From Candidatus Competibacteraceae bacterium (GTDB taxonomy: Bacteria; Pseudomonadota; Gammaproteobacteria; Competibacterales; Competibacteraceae): a stretch of 64,000 bases of DNA. Position 1 is the stretch's first letter; each line of letters opens with the position of its first letter. Location: NCBI GenBank assembly GCA_003989085.1, contig RXIV01000009.1, positions 1 through 64,000 of the forward strand, in the 5' to 3' direction. Below, piece after piece: positions 1 to 8,316 of this stretch. The notes under the pieces were generated by a model. That model saw nothing but the letters and a program-made list of their open reading frames with translations. It was not told the origin of the DNA and searched no databases. A program made the translations under genes and the position numbers.

Positions 1-1127
1 TGGGTAACTTGGCCCACCATCGCCTTGAGCTGCTGCACCATGTCGCGCATGGCGGCATAAACGCCGGTCTCTTTCCCAGTGTCGGTGAAGCGCACGGTGA
101 GGTCACCGTGGGCGATTTGTTGCGTGATCGCCGCCATTTCTACCGGTTCGCCGCCAATCGGACGCTGGATCACGCGCACCAGCAACCAAGCCAAGGCGAT
201 TCCAATCAGCACTGCGGCCACCGAGAACCAGGTCACCACCGCTACCGCCAGTGCGCTGGCGTGCTGCACCTGCAAACCCAAGGCTTCTTGCTCGGTTTTT
301 CGAGAAGTCTGCAACGCTTCGGTGTTCTTGGCGATCTCTGGTCCGATCCGGTCCAGGGTGTTCTTGATTAGATCGTCACTTTTCTCAATGGTCTGCGCCA
401 GCGTAGGCAGTAGCGATTGATAAGTGTCGTGTTCTTTGCTGAACTGATCGAGCTGGGTTCGATAGCTGGTCCCCACTTTGTCGAGGAGTGCTTTTTCTTC
501 CTGGTTGACCCGTGTGATCACCTCTTCTATGGCCTTTTCGTAATCGCCCCGAACATGCGATCCGTTATATTTGAGCATAAAATAACGACCCTGCATGAAC
601 TGAAATTCAAGATTGCCTGCTAGTGCGGTTACTTCAGTGTTCTTATCCGTGGTGGCGCTATCAATCAGACTTTCCAATGCCTTTTGGGCGCGAAGACCTG
701 TTTCAACCAATTGCTTGACTGTTTCATTTTGCTGTTTCATGGCACTAGTGGCCTGTTTAAAAGCGTCATTGTACTGAGCGGCCTGCTCGCCGATAGCTGC
801 TACGATCTTCTTGCGTTCCGGGTTACGGATGTTTTCCACCAGAGCCTTGTACGCAGCCATCATCTTGTCAAAAGACTCGAGATAGTTCTGGATGGCCTTA
901 TCGCTGCCATCAATGACAAAGTTCTTGACTGCTAGCTGAACGTTCAGCATCCGGCCCTGAAATTCGCTGACTCGTTCCCCATTGAGAGACTGTCGGTGGT
1001 ATTCGGTAAAGCCATCGAACGCCCCCTGTAAGCCCCAATAAGCCGTCCCCGCTATAATGATCAACAGCATAATCACTGTTGCGAAACCGGAGTTAAGCTG
1101 GGTACGTAATTTTAAATTCTTAAACAT
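1..1127 (-). CDS. Methyl-accepting chemotaxis protein, N-terminal part (runs off left edge)
   Basis: About 375 residues are present; the signalling domain lies beyond the window. The protein starts MFKNLKLRTQ and has a first membrane helix at about residues 10-32. A long helical periplasmic region of roughly 250 residues follows, then a second helix near residues 300-325 (ALAVVTWFSVAAVLIGIALA). A HAMP-like segment (RPIGGEPVEMAAITQQIAHG) leads towards the missing cytoplasmic part. The periplasmic region is long enough for two stacked four-helix bundles and contains GRYFMLKYNGS, which suggests the helical bimodular (HBM, McpS-like) class; members of that class bind small organic acids, so the ligand is inference. 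Such receptors signal to CheA. The gene is richer in A+T than its neighbours. Confidence 0.88.
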   Translation of the reverse strand, partial: MFKNLKLRTQLNSGFATVIMLLIIIAGTAYWGLQGAFDGFTEYHRQSLNGERVSEFQGRMLNVQLAVKNFVIDGSDKAIQNYLESFDKMMAAYKALVENIRNPERKKIVAAIGEQAAQYNDAFKQATSAMKQQNETVKQLVETGLRAQKALESLIDSATTDKNTEVTALAGNLEFQFMQGRYFMLKYNGSHVRGDYEKAIEEVITRVNQEEKALLDKVGTSYRTQLDQFSKEHDTYQSLLPTLAQTIEKSDDLIKNTLDRIGPEIAKNTEALQTSRKTEQEALGLQVQHASALAVAVVTWFSVAAVLIGIALAWLLVRVIQRPIGGEPVEMAAITQQIAHGDLTVRFTDTGKETGVYAAMRDMVQQLKAMVGQVT

Positions 1128-1312
1128 GAATCCCTACCTCTTTTATTCTCAATATGTTATGAAGCCGATGAGTTATACTCGAAAGCAAACATTTTTCACC
1201 AACTGGCAGAACCTCTGCTTTAAATCAGCAGTTTAATGCATATTGATTTATAATCAGGGTTGCCTTGTGAAAAATTATTTAAAACCAGGATGAATTTTGG
1301 GCATTGCCAGAT

Positions 1313-2284
1313 TCAACAGAAATGATCATAGCCCAGCCGCTCAAGAGGGAAAGCGGAACCGTCAGCGCGAAGCAACCGCAATCCCGGTTCCGCTTCAATC
1401 ATCCCAATCCGGCTACAACGACAGTTCCAGCCTGCCGCCAGATTCTCCAGCCGAGCGACCTGTTCCGACGGTACTGTAAAACACAACTCGTAATCATCCC
1501 CGCCAGTCAGCGCGGTGCGGAACGTCGCATCCCGATCCAAACTGGCGATTAAGGCCGGCGATAGCGGCAGCCGATCCACATCCAGTCGCGCCCCCACCCC
1601 GCTGCATTCCAGAATGTGGCCGAGGTCTTGCGCCAGCCCATCGGAGATATCAATGGCCGCGCTGGCGATGCCGCGCAACTGCAACCCTTGGGCAAGACGT
1701 GGTTCCGGGCGCTCCAGTCGGCTTTGAACCCAAGCGGCGTCTTCATGCGCCACGGTCGCTTCGCCATACGCTACTGCCAACGCCAGCCCGGCATCGCCCG
1801 GCGTTCCGGTGACATAAAGCGCATCGCCCGGTTTCGCTCCATCCCGACACAGCGCCCGCCCCGGCGGGACGAAACCCATCGCCTGAATCGAAATGACCGT
1901 GGTGGGGCCGTGGGTGGTGTCACCGCCAATCAGTTGCACCTCATACCGATCCGCCAGCGCAAACAGTCCTCGGCAAAATTGCGCCAGCCAGTCCTCATCC
2001 GCCTTGGGCAAGGTCAGCGCCAGGGTCGCCCAAGCCGGAACCGCGCCCATCGCCGCCAAATCGCTCAGATTCACCGCCAACGCCTTATGTCCGATGCCTT
2101 CCGGGTCGGCATGGGCAAAAAAGTGAATACCGGCGACTAGGGTATCGACCGTCACCACCAGTTGTTGATCCGGCGGCGGAACCAGCAAAGCCGCATCGTC
2201 GCCGATACCCAGCGTTACGTCGGGACGATGCCGGCGCTGGGCGGTGAAATAGCGGTCAATCAAAGAAAATTCGGAGGCGGGCAT
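1313..2284 (-). CDS. thiL: Thiamine-monophosphate kinase
   Basis: ThiL phosphorylates thiamine monophosphate to thiamine pyrophosphate with ATP, the last step of cofactor synthesis. The 323-residue length is normal. The N-terminus carries the conserved MPASEFSLIDRYF and the GIGDDAALL metal/ATP motif near residue 26. TVDTLVAGIHF, the AVNLSDLAAMGA segment, IGGDTTHG and DISDGLAQDLGHI are further family signatures, and ALTGGDDYEL lies near the C-terminus. It follows the small membrane-protein gene by 3 bp and is probably co-transcribed with it. The usual neighbours nusB and pgpA are not here, and the thiazole genes lie 22 kb away. Confidence 0.96.
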   Translation of the reverse strand: MPASEFSLIDRYFTAQRRHRPDVTLGIGDDAALLVPPPDQQLVVTVDTLVAGIHFFAHADPEGIGHKALAVNLSDLAAMGAVPAWATLALTLPKADEDWLAQFCRGLFALADRYEVQLIGGDTTHGPTTVISIQAMGFVPPGRALCRDGAKPGDALYVTGTPGDAGLALAVAYGEATVAHEDAAWVQSRLERPEPRLAQGLQLRGIASAAIDISDGLAQDLGHILECSGVGARLDVDRLPLSPALIASLDRDATFRTALTGGDDYELCFTVPSEQVARLENLAAGWNCRCSRIGMIEAEPGLRLLRADGSAFPLERLGYDHFC

Positions 2285-2287
2285 GGG

Positions 2288-2677
2288 TTATTCGTCGTAA
2301 CTCACATTGCGCCGGGCGGCAGTAATGGTGACGGTAAAGCCAGCGATCACGTCGATGAGGGTCATCAGCAGAATCAGGAAGAAAGTAGTGTTGCCCAGTT
2401 GCGGCATGACGATGAAACCGATCAGGGCGATGATGAACACCAGCAGCGACAGCACATGATTCAGGATAGCGGCGGATGAGCTGCTGGTGGCGCGGGAGAT
2501 CTCGATGCCGAGCAAAAACAGGCTGACCACCAGCAGCAAATCATCGCCACGAAATAGCAGGGTCGCTCCCGACAGTAGCGGCAAACTGAACAACACTGTG
2601 TCCAACCAGCCCGACGCAACCAGCGCCAGCGCAGTATAGACGGCGACCACCAAGGCAAGCAGGGGAACACTGGTCAT
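2288..2677 (-). CDS. Small integral membrane protein of unknown function
   Basis: This 129-residue protein is almost entirely hydrophobic, with about four membrane helices, a polar loop around RATSSSSAA and a short charged tail ending in NVSYDE. I do not recognise a family with certainty. The ATG at 2677 is chosen because the protein becomes hydrophobic immediately after it. Upstream in-frame codons to 2791 would add a basic, low-complexity stretch that overlaps the divergent promoter region. It lies 3 bp upstream of thiL, so the two probably share an mRNA. A link to thiamine is not implied. Confidence 0.75.
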   Translation of the reverse strand: MTSVPLLALVVAVYTALALVASGWLDTVLFSLPLLSGATLLFRGDDLLLVVSLFLLGIEISRATSSSSAAILNHVLSLLVFIIALIGFIVMPQLGNTTFFLILLMTLIDVIAGFTVTITAARRNVSYDE

Positions 2678-2851
2678 GGGTTGATCTCGCGCAAGGATTG
2701 AGTTTAGGGAAAGAATTGGGTGCGAACTGACGACGCGGCGGTCACTGGCGGCGTTCGTTGAGTAGGCTGGCCGCTGAACCCTTGCCCGCATCGTTTGCCA
2801 AATGCCGGAATCCTACAACCTTTCGGCGTCCATCGCCGAACCGGAGAGTTC

Positions 2852-4228
2852 ATGCCCCATTATCGAATGATAATCGCCGCTCTTGGCCTGACGCTGACCC
2901 CCGCCGCCTTCGCCGCCGCGCCGGTGCAGGAATTTACCCTCGCCAATGGCCTGAAAGTGCTGGTGCGGGAAGACCATCGCGCCCCGGTGGTGGTCTCGCA
3001 GGTCTGGTACAAAGTCGGCTCCAGCTATGAACCGGGCAGCCTGACCGGCATTTCCCACCTGCTCGAACACTTGATGTTCAAAGGCACCGCCGACGTGCCG
3101 GGCGGCGAATTCTCCCGCATCATCGCCGCTAACGGCGGAGATCAGAACGCCTTTACCAGCCGCGATTACACCGCCTATTTCCAGACCCTGGAGAAGGAGC
3201 GGCTGGAATTGAGCTTTCGGCTGGAAGCGGATCGGATGCGCCATCTGCTGCTGAAACCGGAGGATGTCGCCAAGGAGGCTCAAGTGGTGGCTGAGGAGCG
3301 CCGGCTACGCACCGATGATCAACCGGAGGCGCTCACTCAGGAGCAGTTTCAGGCCGCCGCTTATGTCACCAGCCCTTACCGTCATCCGATCATCGGCTGG
3401 ATGGGGGATATTCAAACGATCACACCGGATGAACTGCGGAACTGGTATCAGCAGTGGTATGCACCGAACAACGCGACGCTGGTGGTGGTCGGCGACGTAG
3501 AACCAGCCAAGGTGCGCGAACTGGCGGAAAAACATTTCGGCCCGTTGCCGCCCAGCACCCTGACCCCGCCGAAACCAGCGCTGGAAATGCCCCAACTCGG
3601 TGAACGGCGGATCGTGGTTAAAGTCCCAGCGGAAGTGCCTTATGTCGTGCTGGGCTATAAAGCGCCCACTCTGAAAACTGCCGTTGAACCGTGGGAGCCT
3701 TACGCGCTGGCAGTGCTGGATGGCATTCTCGATGGCGGCAACAGTGGGCGGATCAGTCGCAATCTGGTGCGTGGTTCGCAAATAGCCGCTGCCGCCGGAA
3801 CCAACTATGGCCTGACGTCGCGGCTGGAGGAATTGTTCACGCTGGTCGGCAATCCCGCGCCGGGTCACAGCAATGCCGAACTGGAGCAGGCGTTGCGGGC
3901 TGAAGTAGCGCGGTTGCGTGATGAACTGGTCAGTGCTGATGAGCTGTCGCGAGTAGTCGCGCAGGTAGTCGCCGCCGATGTCTACCAGCAGGATTCGCTG
4001 TTCTATCAGGGGATGCGACTGGGGACACTGGAAACGGTCGGATTGGGCTGGAAGACGCTGGATGATTATGTACAGCGAGTGCAAGCGGTCACGCCGGAGC
4101 AGGTGCGGGAGGTCGCCCGCAAGTATCTGATTGATGACCGGCTGACGGTGGCGACGCTGGAGCCGCTGCCACTCGACGGGCATCATCCCCCAACACCCGG
4201 TTTGGTGATGGATCATGCACTCCGCTGA
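2852..4228 (+). CDS. M16 family zinc metallopeptidase (active subunit)
   Basis: This is a periplasmic peptidase of the pitrilysin/insulinase clan. A signal peptide (MPHYRMIIAALGLTLTPAAF...) precedes the mature start near AAAPVQEF. The inverted zinc motif HLLEH is complete (H69, E72, H73), and the downstream acidic helix VVAEERRLRTDDQPE probably supplies the third ligand. The 458-residue length fits one M16B half. The start at 2852 has a good ribosome site (GGAGAG), whereas the in-frame ATG at 2795 would place extra residues before the signal peptide. Its end lies 61 bp before an inactive paralogue. Such pairs form heterodimers in which only one subunit carries zinc. Confidence 0.92.
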   Translation: MPHYRMIIAALGLTLTPAAFAAAPVQEFTLANGLKVLVREDHRAPVVVSQVWYKVGSSYEPGSLTGISHLLEHLMFKGTADVPGGEFSRIIAANGGDQNAFTSRDYTAYFQTLEKERLELSFRLEADRMRHLLLKPEDVAKEAQVVAEERRLRTDDQPEALTQEQFQAAAYVTSPYRHPIIGWMGDIQTITPDELRNWYQQWYAPNNATLVVVGDVEPAKVRELAEKHFGPLPPSTLTPPKPALEMPQLGERRIVVKVPAEVPYVVLGYKAPTLKTAVEPWEPYALAVLDGILDGGNSGRISRNLVRGSQIAAAAGTNYGLTSRLEELFTLVGNPAPGHSNAELEQALRAEVARLRDELVSADELSRVVAQVVAADVYQQDSLFYQGMRLGTLETVGLGWKTLDDYVQRVQAVTPEQVREVARKYLIDDRLTVATLEPLPLDGHHPPTPGLVMDHALR

Positions 4229-4289
4229 AACGCCTCTCATCCCCGCTCCTCCTCCACCGAACGAGGGGCGATGCAAGGAATCCCTCGTT

Positions 4290-5621
4290 ATGCCCTATTT
4301 GAAATCGCTGTCATCCGTCCTGCTGGCGGTCGCCTTGCTGCTGGTTTCCAGTCTGGCCGCCGCCGTGCCCGCCATTCAGAACTGGCGCACTGTCAATGGC
4401 GTTCCGGTCTATTTCATTCCAGCGCGGGAATTGCCGATGGTGGATGCGCAAATTCTGTTCAATGCCGGTTCAGTCCGCGATGGTGACCGACCCGGTTTGG
4501 CAAAATTGACCAATGCATTGCTGGAGGAAGGCGCTGGCGACTGGTCGGCGGATGTGATTGCTGACCGGCTGGATCAGGTCGGGGCCCGGTTCAGCGCCAA
4601 TTCGCGGCGGGATTCGGCTTCGGTCTCACTCCGCAGTCTGGTCAATCCACGCTATCTGCAACCGGCGGTCGAGACCGTCGCCCGACTGTTGCAGGAACCG
4701 AGCTTCGCCCCGGATGCGGTCGAACGGGTGCGCCAGCAGATGTTGTCCGCCCTTCAGGAACGCGCCCAATCGCCTGGCGCTATCGCGCAGGATGCCTTTT
4801 TCAAGGCGCTTTATGGCGCTCATCCTTATGCTTCGCCGCCGGATGGAACCGCCGCCAGTCTGAATGCAGCAACTCGCGCCGAGGTGCAGGCTTTTCACCA
4901 TCGTTATTACACCGCCGCCAATGCTGTCGTTGCTCTCGTTGGCGATCTGGATCGGCCCGCTGCTGAGCAACTGGCGAATGCCTTGGTGGGCGCTTTGCCG
5001 AAAGGCGAACCCGTCCCGCCGCCGCCGCCGCCACCGATTCCGACCAGCCAGACGATCCGCATTCCCCACCCGTCCAGCCAGAGCCATATCCTGATCGGGC
5101 AATTAGGCGTTAGCCGCGCTGATCCTGATTATTACGCGCTGTTTCTGGGCAACCACGTCTTCGGCGGCAATGGGCTGGTTTCGCAGCTCTCGCAGGAAAT
5201 TCGCGAGCAACGCGGGCTGGCTTATGGAGCCTACAGCGCCTTTGCACCGATGCGTCAGGCCGGCCCGTTCCTGATCAATCTGCAAACCCGCAATGATCAG
5301 GTCGATACCGCCTTGCAAGTCGCTCAGGCAACCTTGCGCGAGTTCACTGCCAACGGACCTAAACCCCAGATTCTGGAAGAAGCCCGCCAGAACATTACCG
5401 GCGGCTTTGCCCTTGATCTGGCCGGTAACGGTAAACTGGCGGCGGCGCTGGGCGGAATCGCCTTTTATAACCTGCCGCTGGATTACTTGCAGACCTACAT
5501 CACTCGGATGAACGACATCACTTTGGAACAGGTGAAGGCCGCCTGGCAACGCCATGTCCAGCCAGATCAGTTGATTACCGTGATCGTCGGTGGTTCGGCG
5601 ACGCCGGCCAAACCGCAATGA
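4290..5621 (+). CDS. M16 family peptidase-like protein lacking the zinc motif (partner subunit)
   Basis: This 443-residue protein has a signal peptide (LSSVLLAVALLLVSSLAAA). Alignment to the preceding active protein replaces GISHLLEHLM by GLAKLTNALL, so the three catalytic positions become K72, N75 and A76 and zinc hydrolysis is not expected. The substrate-binding R/Y motif is kept (R308 in RGLAYGAY with Y312 and Y315). Together these are the hallmarks of the non-catalytic partner in bacterial M16B heterodimers. The start at 4290 has AAGGA upstream; an earlier ATG at 4215 would overlap the preceding gene. Its stop overlaps the rsmD start by 4 bp (ATGA). Confidence 0.9.
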   Translation: MPYLKSLSSVLLAVALLLVSSLAAAVPAIQNWRTVNGVPVYFIPARELPMVDAQILFNAGSVRDGDRPGLAKLTNALLEEGAGDWSADVIADRLDQVGARFSANSRRDSASVSLRSLVNPRYLQPAVETVARLLQEPSFAPDAVERVRQQMLSALQERAQSPGAIAQDAFFKALYGAHPYASPPDGTAASLNAATRAEVQAFHHRYYTAANAVVALVGDLDRPAAEQLANALVGALPKGEPVPPPPPPPIPTSQTIRIPHPSSQSHILIGQLGVSRADPDYYALFLGNHVFGGNGLVSQLSQEIREQRGLAYGAYSAFAPMRQAGPFLINLQTRNDQVDTALQVAQATLREFTANGPKPQILEEARQNITGGFALDLAGNGKLAAALGGIAFYNLPLDYLQTYITRMNDITLEQVKAAWQRHVQPDQLITVIVGGSATPAKPQ

Positions 5622-6193
5622 ACCGGCGCAGCGGTCACGCTAACCAGATTCGCATTATCGGCGGCCAGTGGCGCAGTCGGCGGCTGGAATTCCCGGATGC
5701 GCCCGGCTTGCGGCCTACTTCGGATCGAGTGCGGGAAACCCTGTTTAACTGGCTCGCGCCGGTGCTGCCGGGCGCGCGCTGTCTGGATTTGTTCGCCGGC
5801 AGCGGCGCATTGGGGATCGAGGCGCTGTCGCGGGGCGCGGCAGAAGTAGTGTTCGTGGAACGCGATCCGGCAGTGGTTCGCGCCCTGCGGGAGAATCTAG
5901 CGCGGTTGAAGGCCGAAGACGGGCGGGTGGAGCTGGCCGAGGCGCTGACCTGGTTGCGCCGGCCGGGAACGCCCTTCGAGATTGTGCTGCTCGATCCACC
6001 CTTTGGCGCAGGCTTGCTGGAGCCGGTCTGCGCAGCGCTGGAAGCGGGCGGTTGGTTACAGGCGACGGCCTGGATCTATCTGGAGGCGGAAGCCGGATGG
6101 CGGCCTGCTTCATTGCCCGCCCATTGGACGCTGTATCGGGAAAAAACCGCCGGGATGGTGGCGTATCGGTTGGCGCGACGGGAACCCACTTAA
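5618..6193 (+). CDS. rsmD: 16S rRNA (guanine-966-N2)-methyltransferase
   Basis: RsmD methylates G966 of 16S rRNA using S-adenosylmethionine. The 191-residue protein has the typical [13 protein letters not shown] start and the [16 protein letters not shown] signature. The SAM-binding loop is [18 protein letters not shown], and LLDPPFG is the catalytic NPPF-type motif. It is translationally coupled to the inactive M16 gene through a 4-bp overlap. Linkage of M16 pairs with rsmD is, to my knowledge, common in gammaproteobacteria. Confidence 0.95.
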   Translation: MNRRSGHANQIRIIGGQWRSRRLEFPDAPGLRPTSDRVRETLFNWLAPVLPGARCLDLFAGSGALGIEALSRGAAEVVFVERDPAVVRALRENLARLKAEDGRVELAEALTWLRRPGTPFEIVLLDPPFGAGLLEPVCAALEAGGWLQATAWIYLEAEAGWRPASLPAHWTLYREKTAGMVAYRLARREPT

Positions 6194-6212
6194 ACCGACC
6201 AGCGGTAATCCC

Positions 6213-8234
6213 ATGACCACCCAACTTTTCACCCTCCGCGCTCAGTTTCAACCGGCTGGCGATCAGCCGGAGGCTATTCGCGCCCTCGTCGCTGGTCTGA
6301 ACCACGGTTTGGCTCATCAAACCCTGCTCGGCGTAACCGGCAGCGGCAAAACCTTTGCGGTCGCCAATGTCATCGCCGCCATGCAACGCCCGGCGCTGGT
6401 GCTGGCCCCCAATAAAACCCTGGCGGCGCAACTTTATGGCGAAATGAAGGAGTTTTTCCCAGATAACGCGGTGGAGTATTTCGTTTCCTATTACGATTAT
6501 TACCAGCCCGAAGCCTATGTGCCATCGTCCGATACGTATATCGAGAAAGATGCCTCGATTAACGAGCATATTGAGCAAATGCGGCTATCGGCGACCAAGG
6601 CGATTTTAGAGCGACCCGACACCATTATTGTCGCAACGGTGTCGGCGATTTACGGCTTGGGCGATCCAAATTGGTATATGAAAATGCTGCTGCATTTGGT
6701 GCGCGGCGAGAAGATTGAGCAACGCGCCATTCTCCGCCGCCTGGCCGATTTGCAATACACCCGCAATGACCTTGAATTGGCGCGAGGGACGTTCCGGGTG
6801 CGGGGTGAGATCATTGATATTTATCCCGCCGAGTCGAATCAGGAGGCGCTGCGGGTGGAATTATTCGATGATGAAATTGAATCACTCAGCCTGTTTGATC
6901 CATTGACCGGTAAGGCATCGCGCAAAGTTCCTCGTTACACCGTCTATCCTAAAACCCATTACGCCACCCCCCGCGAACAGCTATTGAAAGCTGTCGATTT
7001 CATCAAGGAAGAATTGCGGGAACGATTAGCGGAATTGCAGGCGGCGAATAAACTGCTGGAGGCGCAACGACTGGAGCAGCGCACCCGCTTTGATCTCGAA
7101 ATGATTCTGGAGCTAGGTTATTGCAGCGGCATCGAGAACTATTCCCGTTATCTGTCCGGGCGCAACCCCGGTGAAGCGCCGCCGACCCTGTTTGACTATC
7201 TGCCACCGGATGCGCTGATTTTTATTGATGAAAGCCATGTCACCGTCCCGCAATTAGGCGCGATGTACAAGGGCGATCGGTCCCGCAAGGAAACTCTAGT
7301 GGATTACGGTTTCCGGCTACCCTGTGCTTTGGATAATCGGCCCCTGCGCTTTGATGAGTTTGAACGGTTGAGCGGCCAGACTATTTTTATTTCCGCCACG
7401 CCCGGTCCCTCTGAACTGGAACGATCCGGTGATGCGGTGGTAGAACAGGTGGTGCGCCCGACCGGACTGGTTGATCCGGCTACTGAAGTGCGCCCAGCAC
7501 TGCATCAGGTCGATGATTTATTAGGTGAAATCCGCGAGCGAGTCAATGCTAAAGAACGAGTGCTGGTCACTACCTTAACTAAGCGAATGGCCGAGGATTT
7601 GACTAGCTACCTAGCCGAAAATGGTGTGAAAGTACGCTATCTGCACGCCGATATTGACACTGTGGAGCGGGTTGAAATCATTCGCGATTTGCGACTGGGA
7701 AAATTTGATGTGCTGGTCGGGATTAATCTACTGCGTGAGGGGTTGGATTTACCAGAGGTATCACTGGTCGCCATTCTTGACGCTGACAAGGAAGGCTTTC
7801 TGCGTTCAGATCGATCCCTGATTCAGACCATTGGTCGTGCCGCCCGCCATTTACATGGCAAGGCGATTTTATATGCCAACCGGATTACTGCCTCAATGCA
7901 GCGGGCGCTGGATGAAACCGACCGCCGCCGTGCCAAGCAGCAGCTTTTTAATCAGACCCACGGCATTACCCCACGCGGCATTCAAAAAGCAGTGGCAGAT
8001 ATTCTGGAAGGCGCGTATCCCGAAGCCACGGCACAAGCGGCGCTGGTGGCTGAAGAAACTGTGACTTACGCCCGCGAATCGCCAGCGGCATTGCTGAAGA
8101 AGATCAAGCAACTGGAGCAGGCCATGTACCGCCATGCCCGCGATCTGGAGTTTGAGGCGGCGGCGAAACTGCGCGATGAGATTCAGCGGATTCGACAGTT
8201 TGCATTGGGATTATCGGAATCAAAAGACCATTGA
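6213..8234 (+). CDS. uvrB: Excinuclease ABC subunit B
   Basis: UvrB is the damage-verifying helicase of nucleotide excision repair, working with UvrA and UvrC. The 673-residue length is exactly that of classical UvrB. It carries Walker A GVTGSGKT (residues 40-47), the [12 protein letters not shown] beta-hairpin region that clamps DNA, a DESH box (FIDESHV), helicase motifs including QTIGRAARH, and a C-terminal UVR domain ([20 protein letters not shown]) for contact with UvrC. The ATG at 6213 begins the conserved N-terminus; the open frame extends further upstream only through rsmD. No LexA box was recognised in the 19 bp upstream. Confidence 0.98.
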   Translation: MTTQLFTLRAQFQPAGDQPEAIRALVAGLNHGLAHQTLLGVTGSGKTFAVANVIAAMQRPALVLAPNKTLAAQLYGEMKEFFPDNAVEYFVSYYDYYQPEAYVPSSDTYIEKDASINEHIEQMRLSATKAILERPDTIIVATVSAIYGLGDPNWYMKMLLHLVRGEKIEQRAILRRLADLQYTRNDLELARGTFRVRGEIIDIYPAESNQEALRVELFDDEIESLSLFDPLTGKASRKVPRYTVYPKTHYATPREQLLKAVDFIKEELRERLAELQAANKLLEAQRLEQRTRFDLEMILELGYCSGIENYSRYLSGRNPGEAPPTLFDYLPPDALIFIDESHVTVPQLGAMYKGDRSRKETLVDYGFRLPCALDNRPLRFDEFERLSGQTIFISATPGPSELERSGDAVVEQVVRPTGLVDPATEVRPALHQVDDLLGEIRERVNAKERVLVTTLTKRMAEDLTSYLAENGVKVRYLHADIDTVERVEIIRDLRLGKFDVLVGINLLREGLDLPEVSLVAILDADKEGFLRSDRSLIQTIGRAARHLHGKAILYANRITASMQRALDETDRRRAKQQLFNQTHGITPRGIQKAVADILEGAYPEATAQAALVAEETVTYARESPAALLKKIKQLEQAMYRHARDLEFEAAAKLRDEIQRIRQFALGLSESKDH

Positions 8235-8316
8235 ACACAAAAACCGCACTCGACTTTTCCTATCCGTCTCCGGGAAATTGCTTCAAAACAAGACCATTTC
8301 AGCCAACCGACGGGCA

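Noticed and set aside
1128..1312. Flagellar sigma-28 promoter before the chemotaxis receptor
   Set aside because: GCCGATGA occurs but on the wrong strand, with no TAAA box at the right distance.
2678..2791. N-terminal extension of the small membrane protein to 2791
   Set aside because: The extra 38 residues are low-complexity and precede the first helix without a supporting ribosome site.
3305..4276. 323-codon frame antisense to the M16 peptidase
   Set aside because: Gln/Arg/His-rich shadow of a well-supported gene with no motif.
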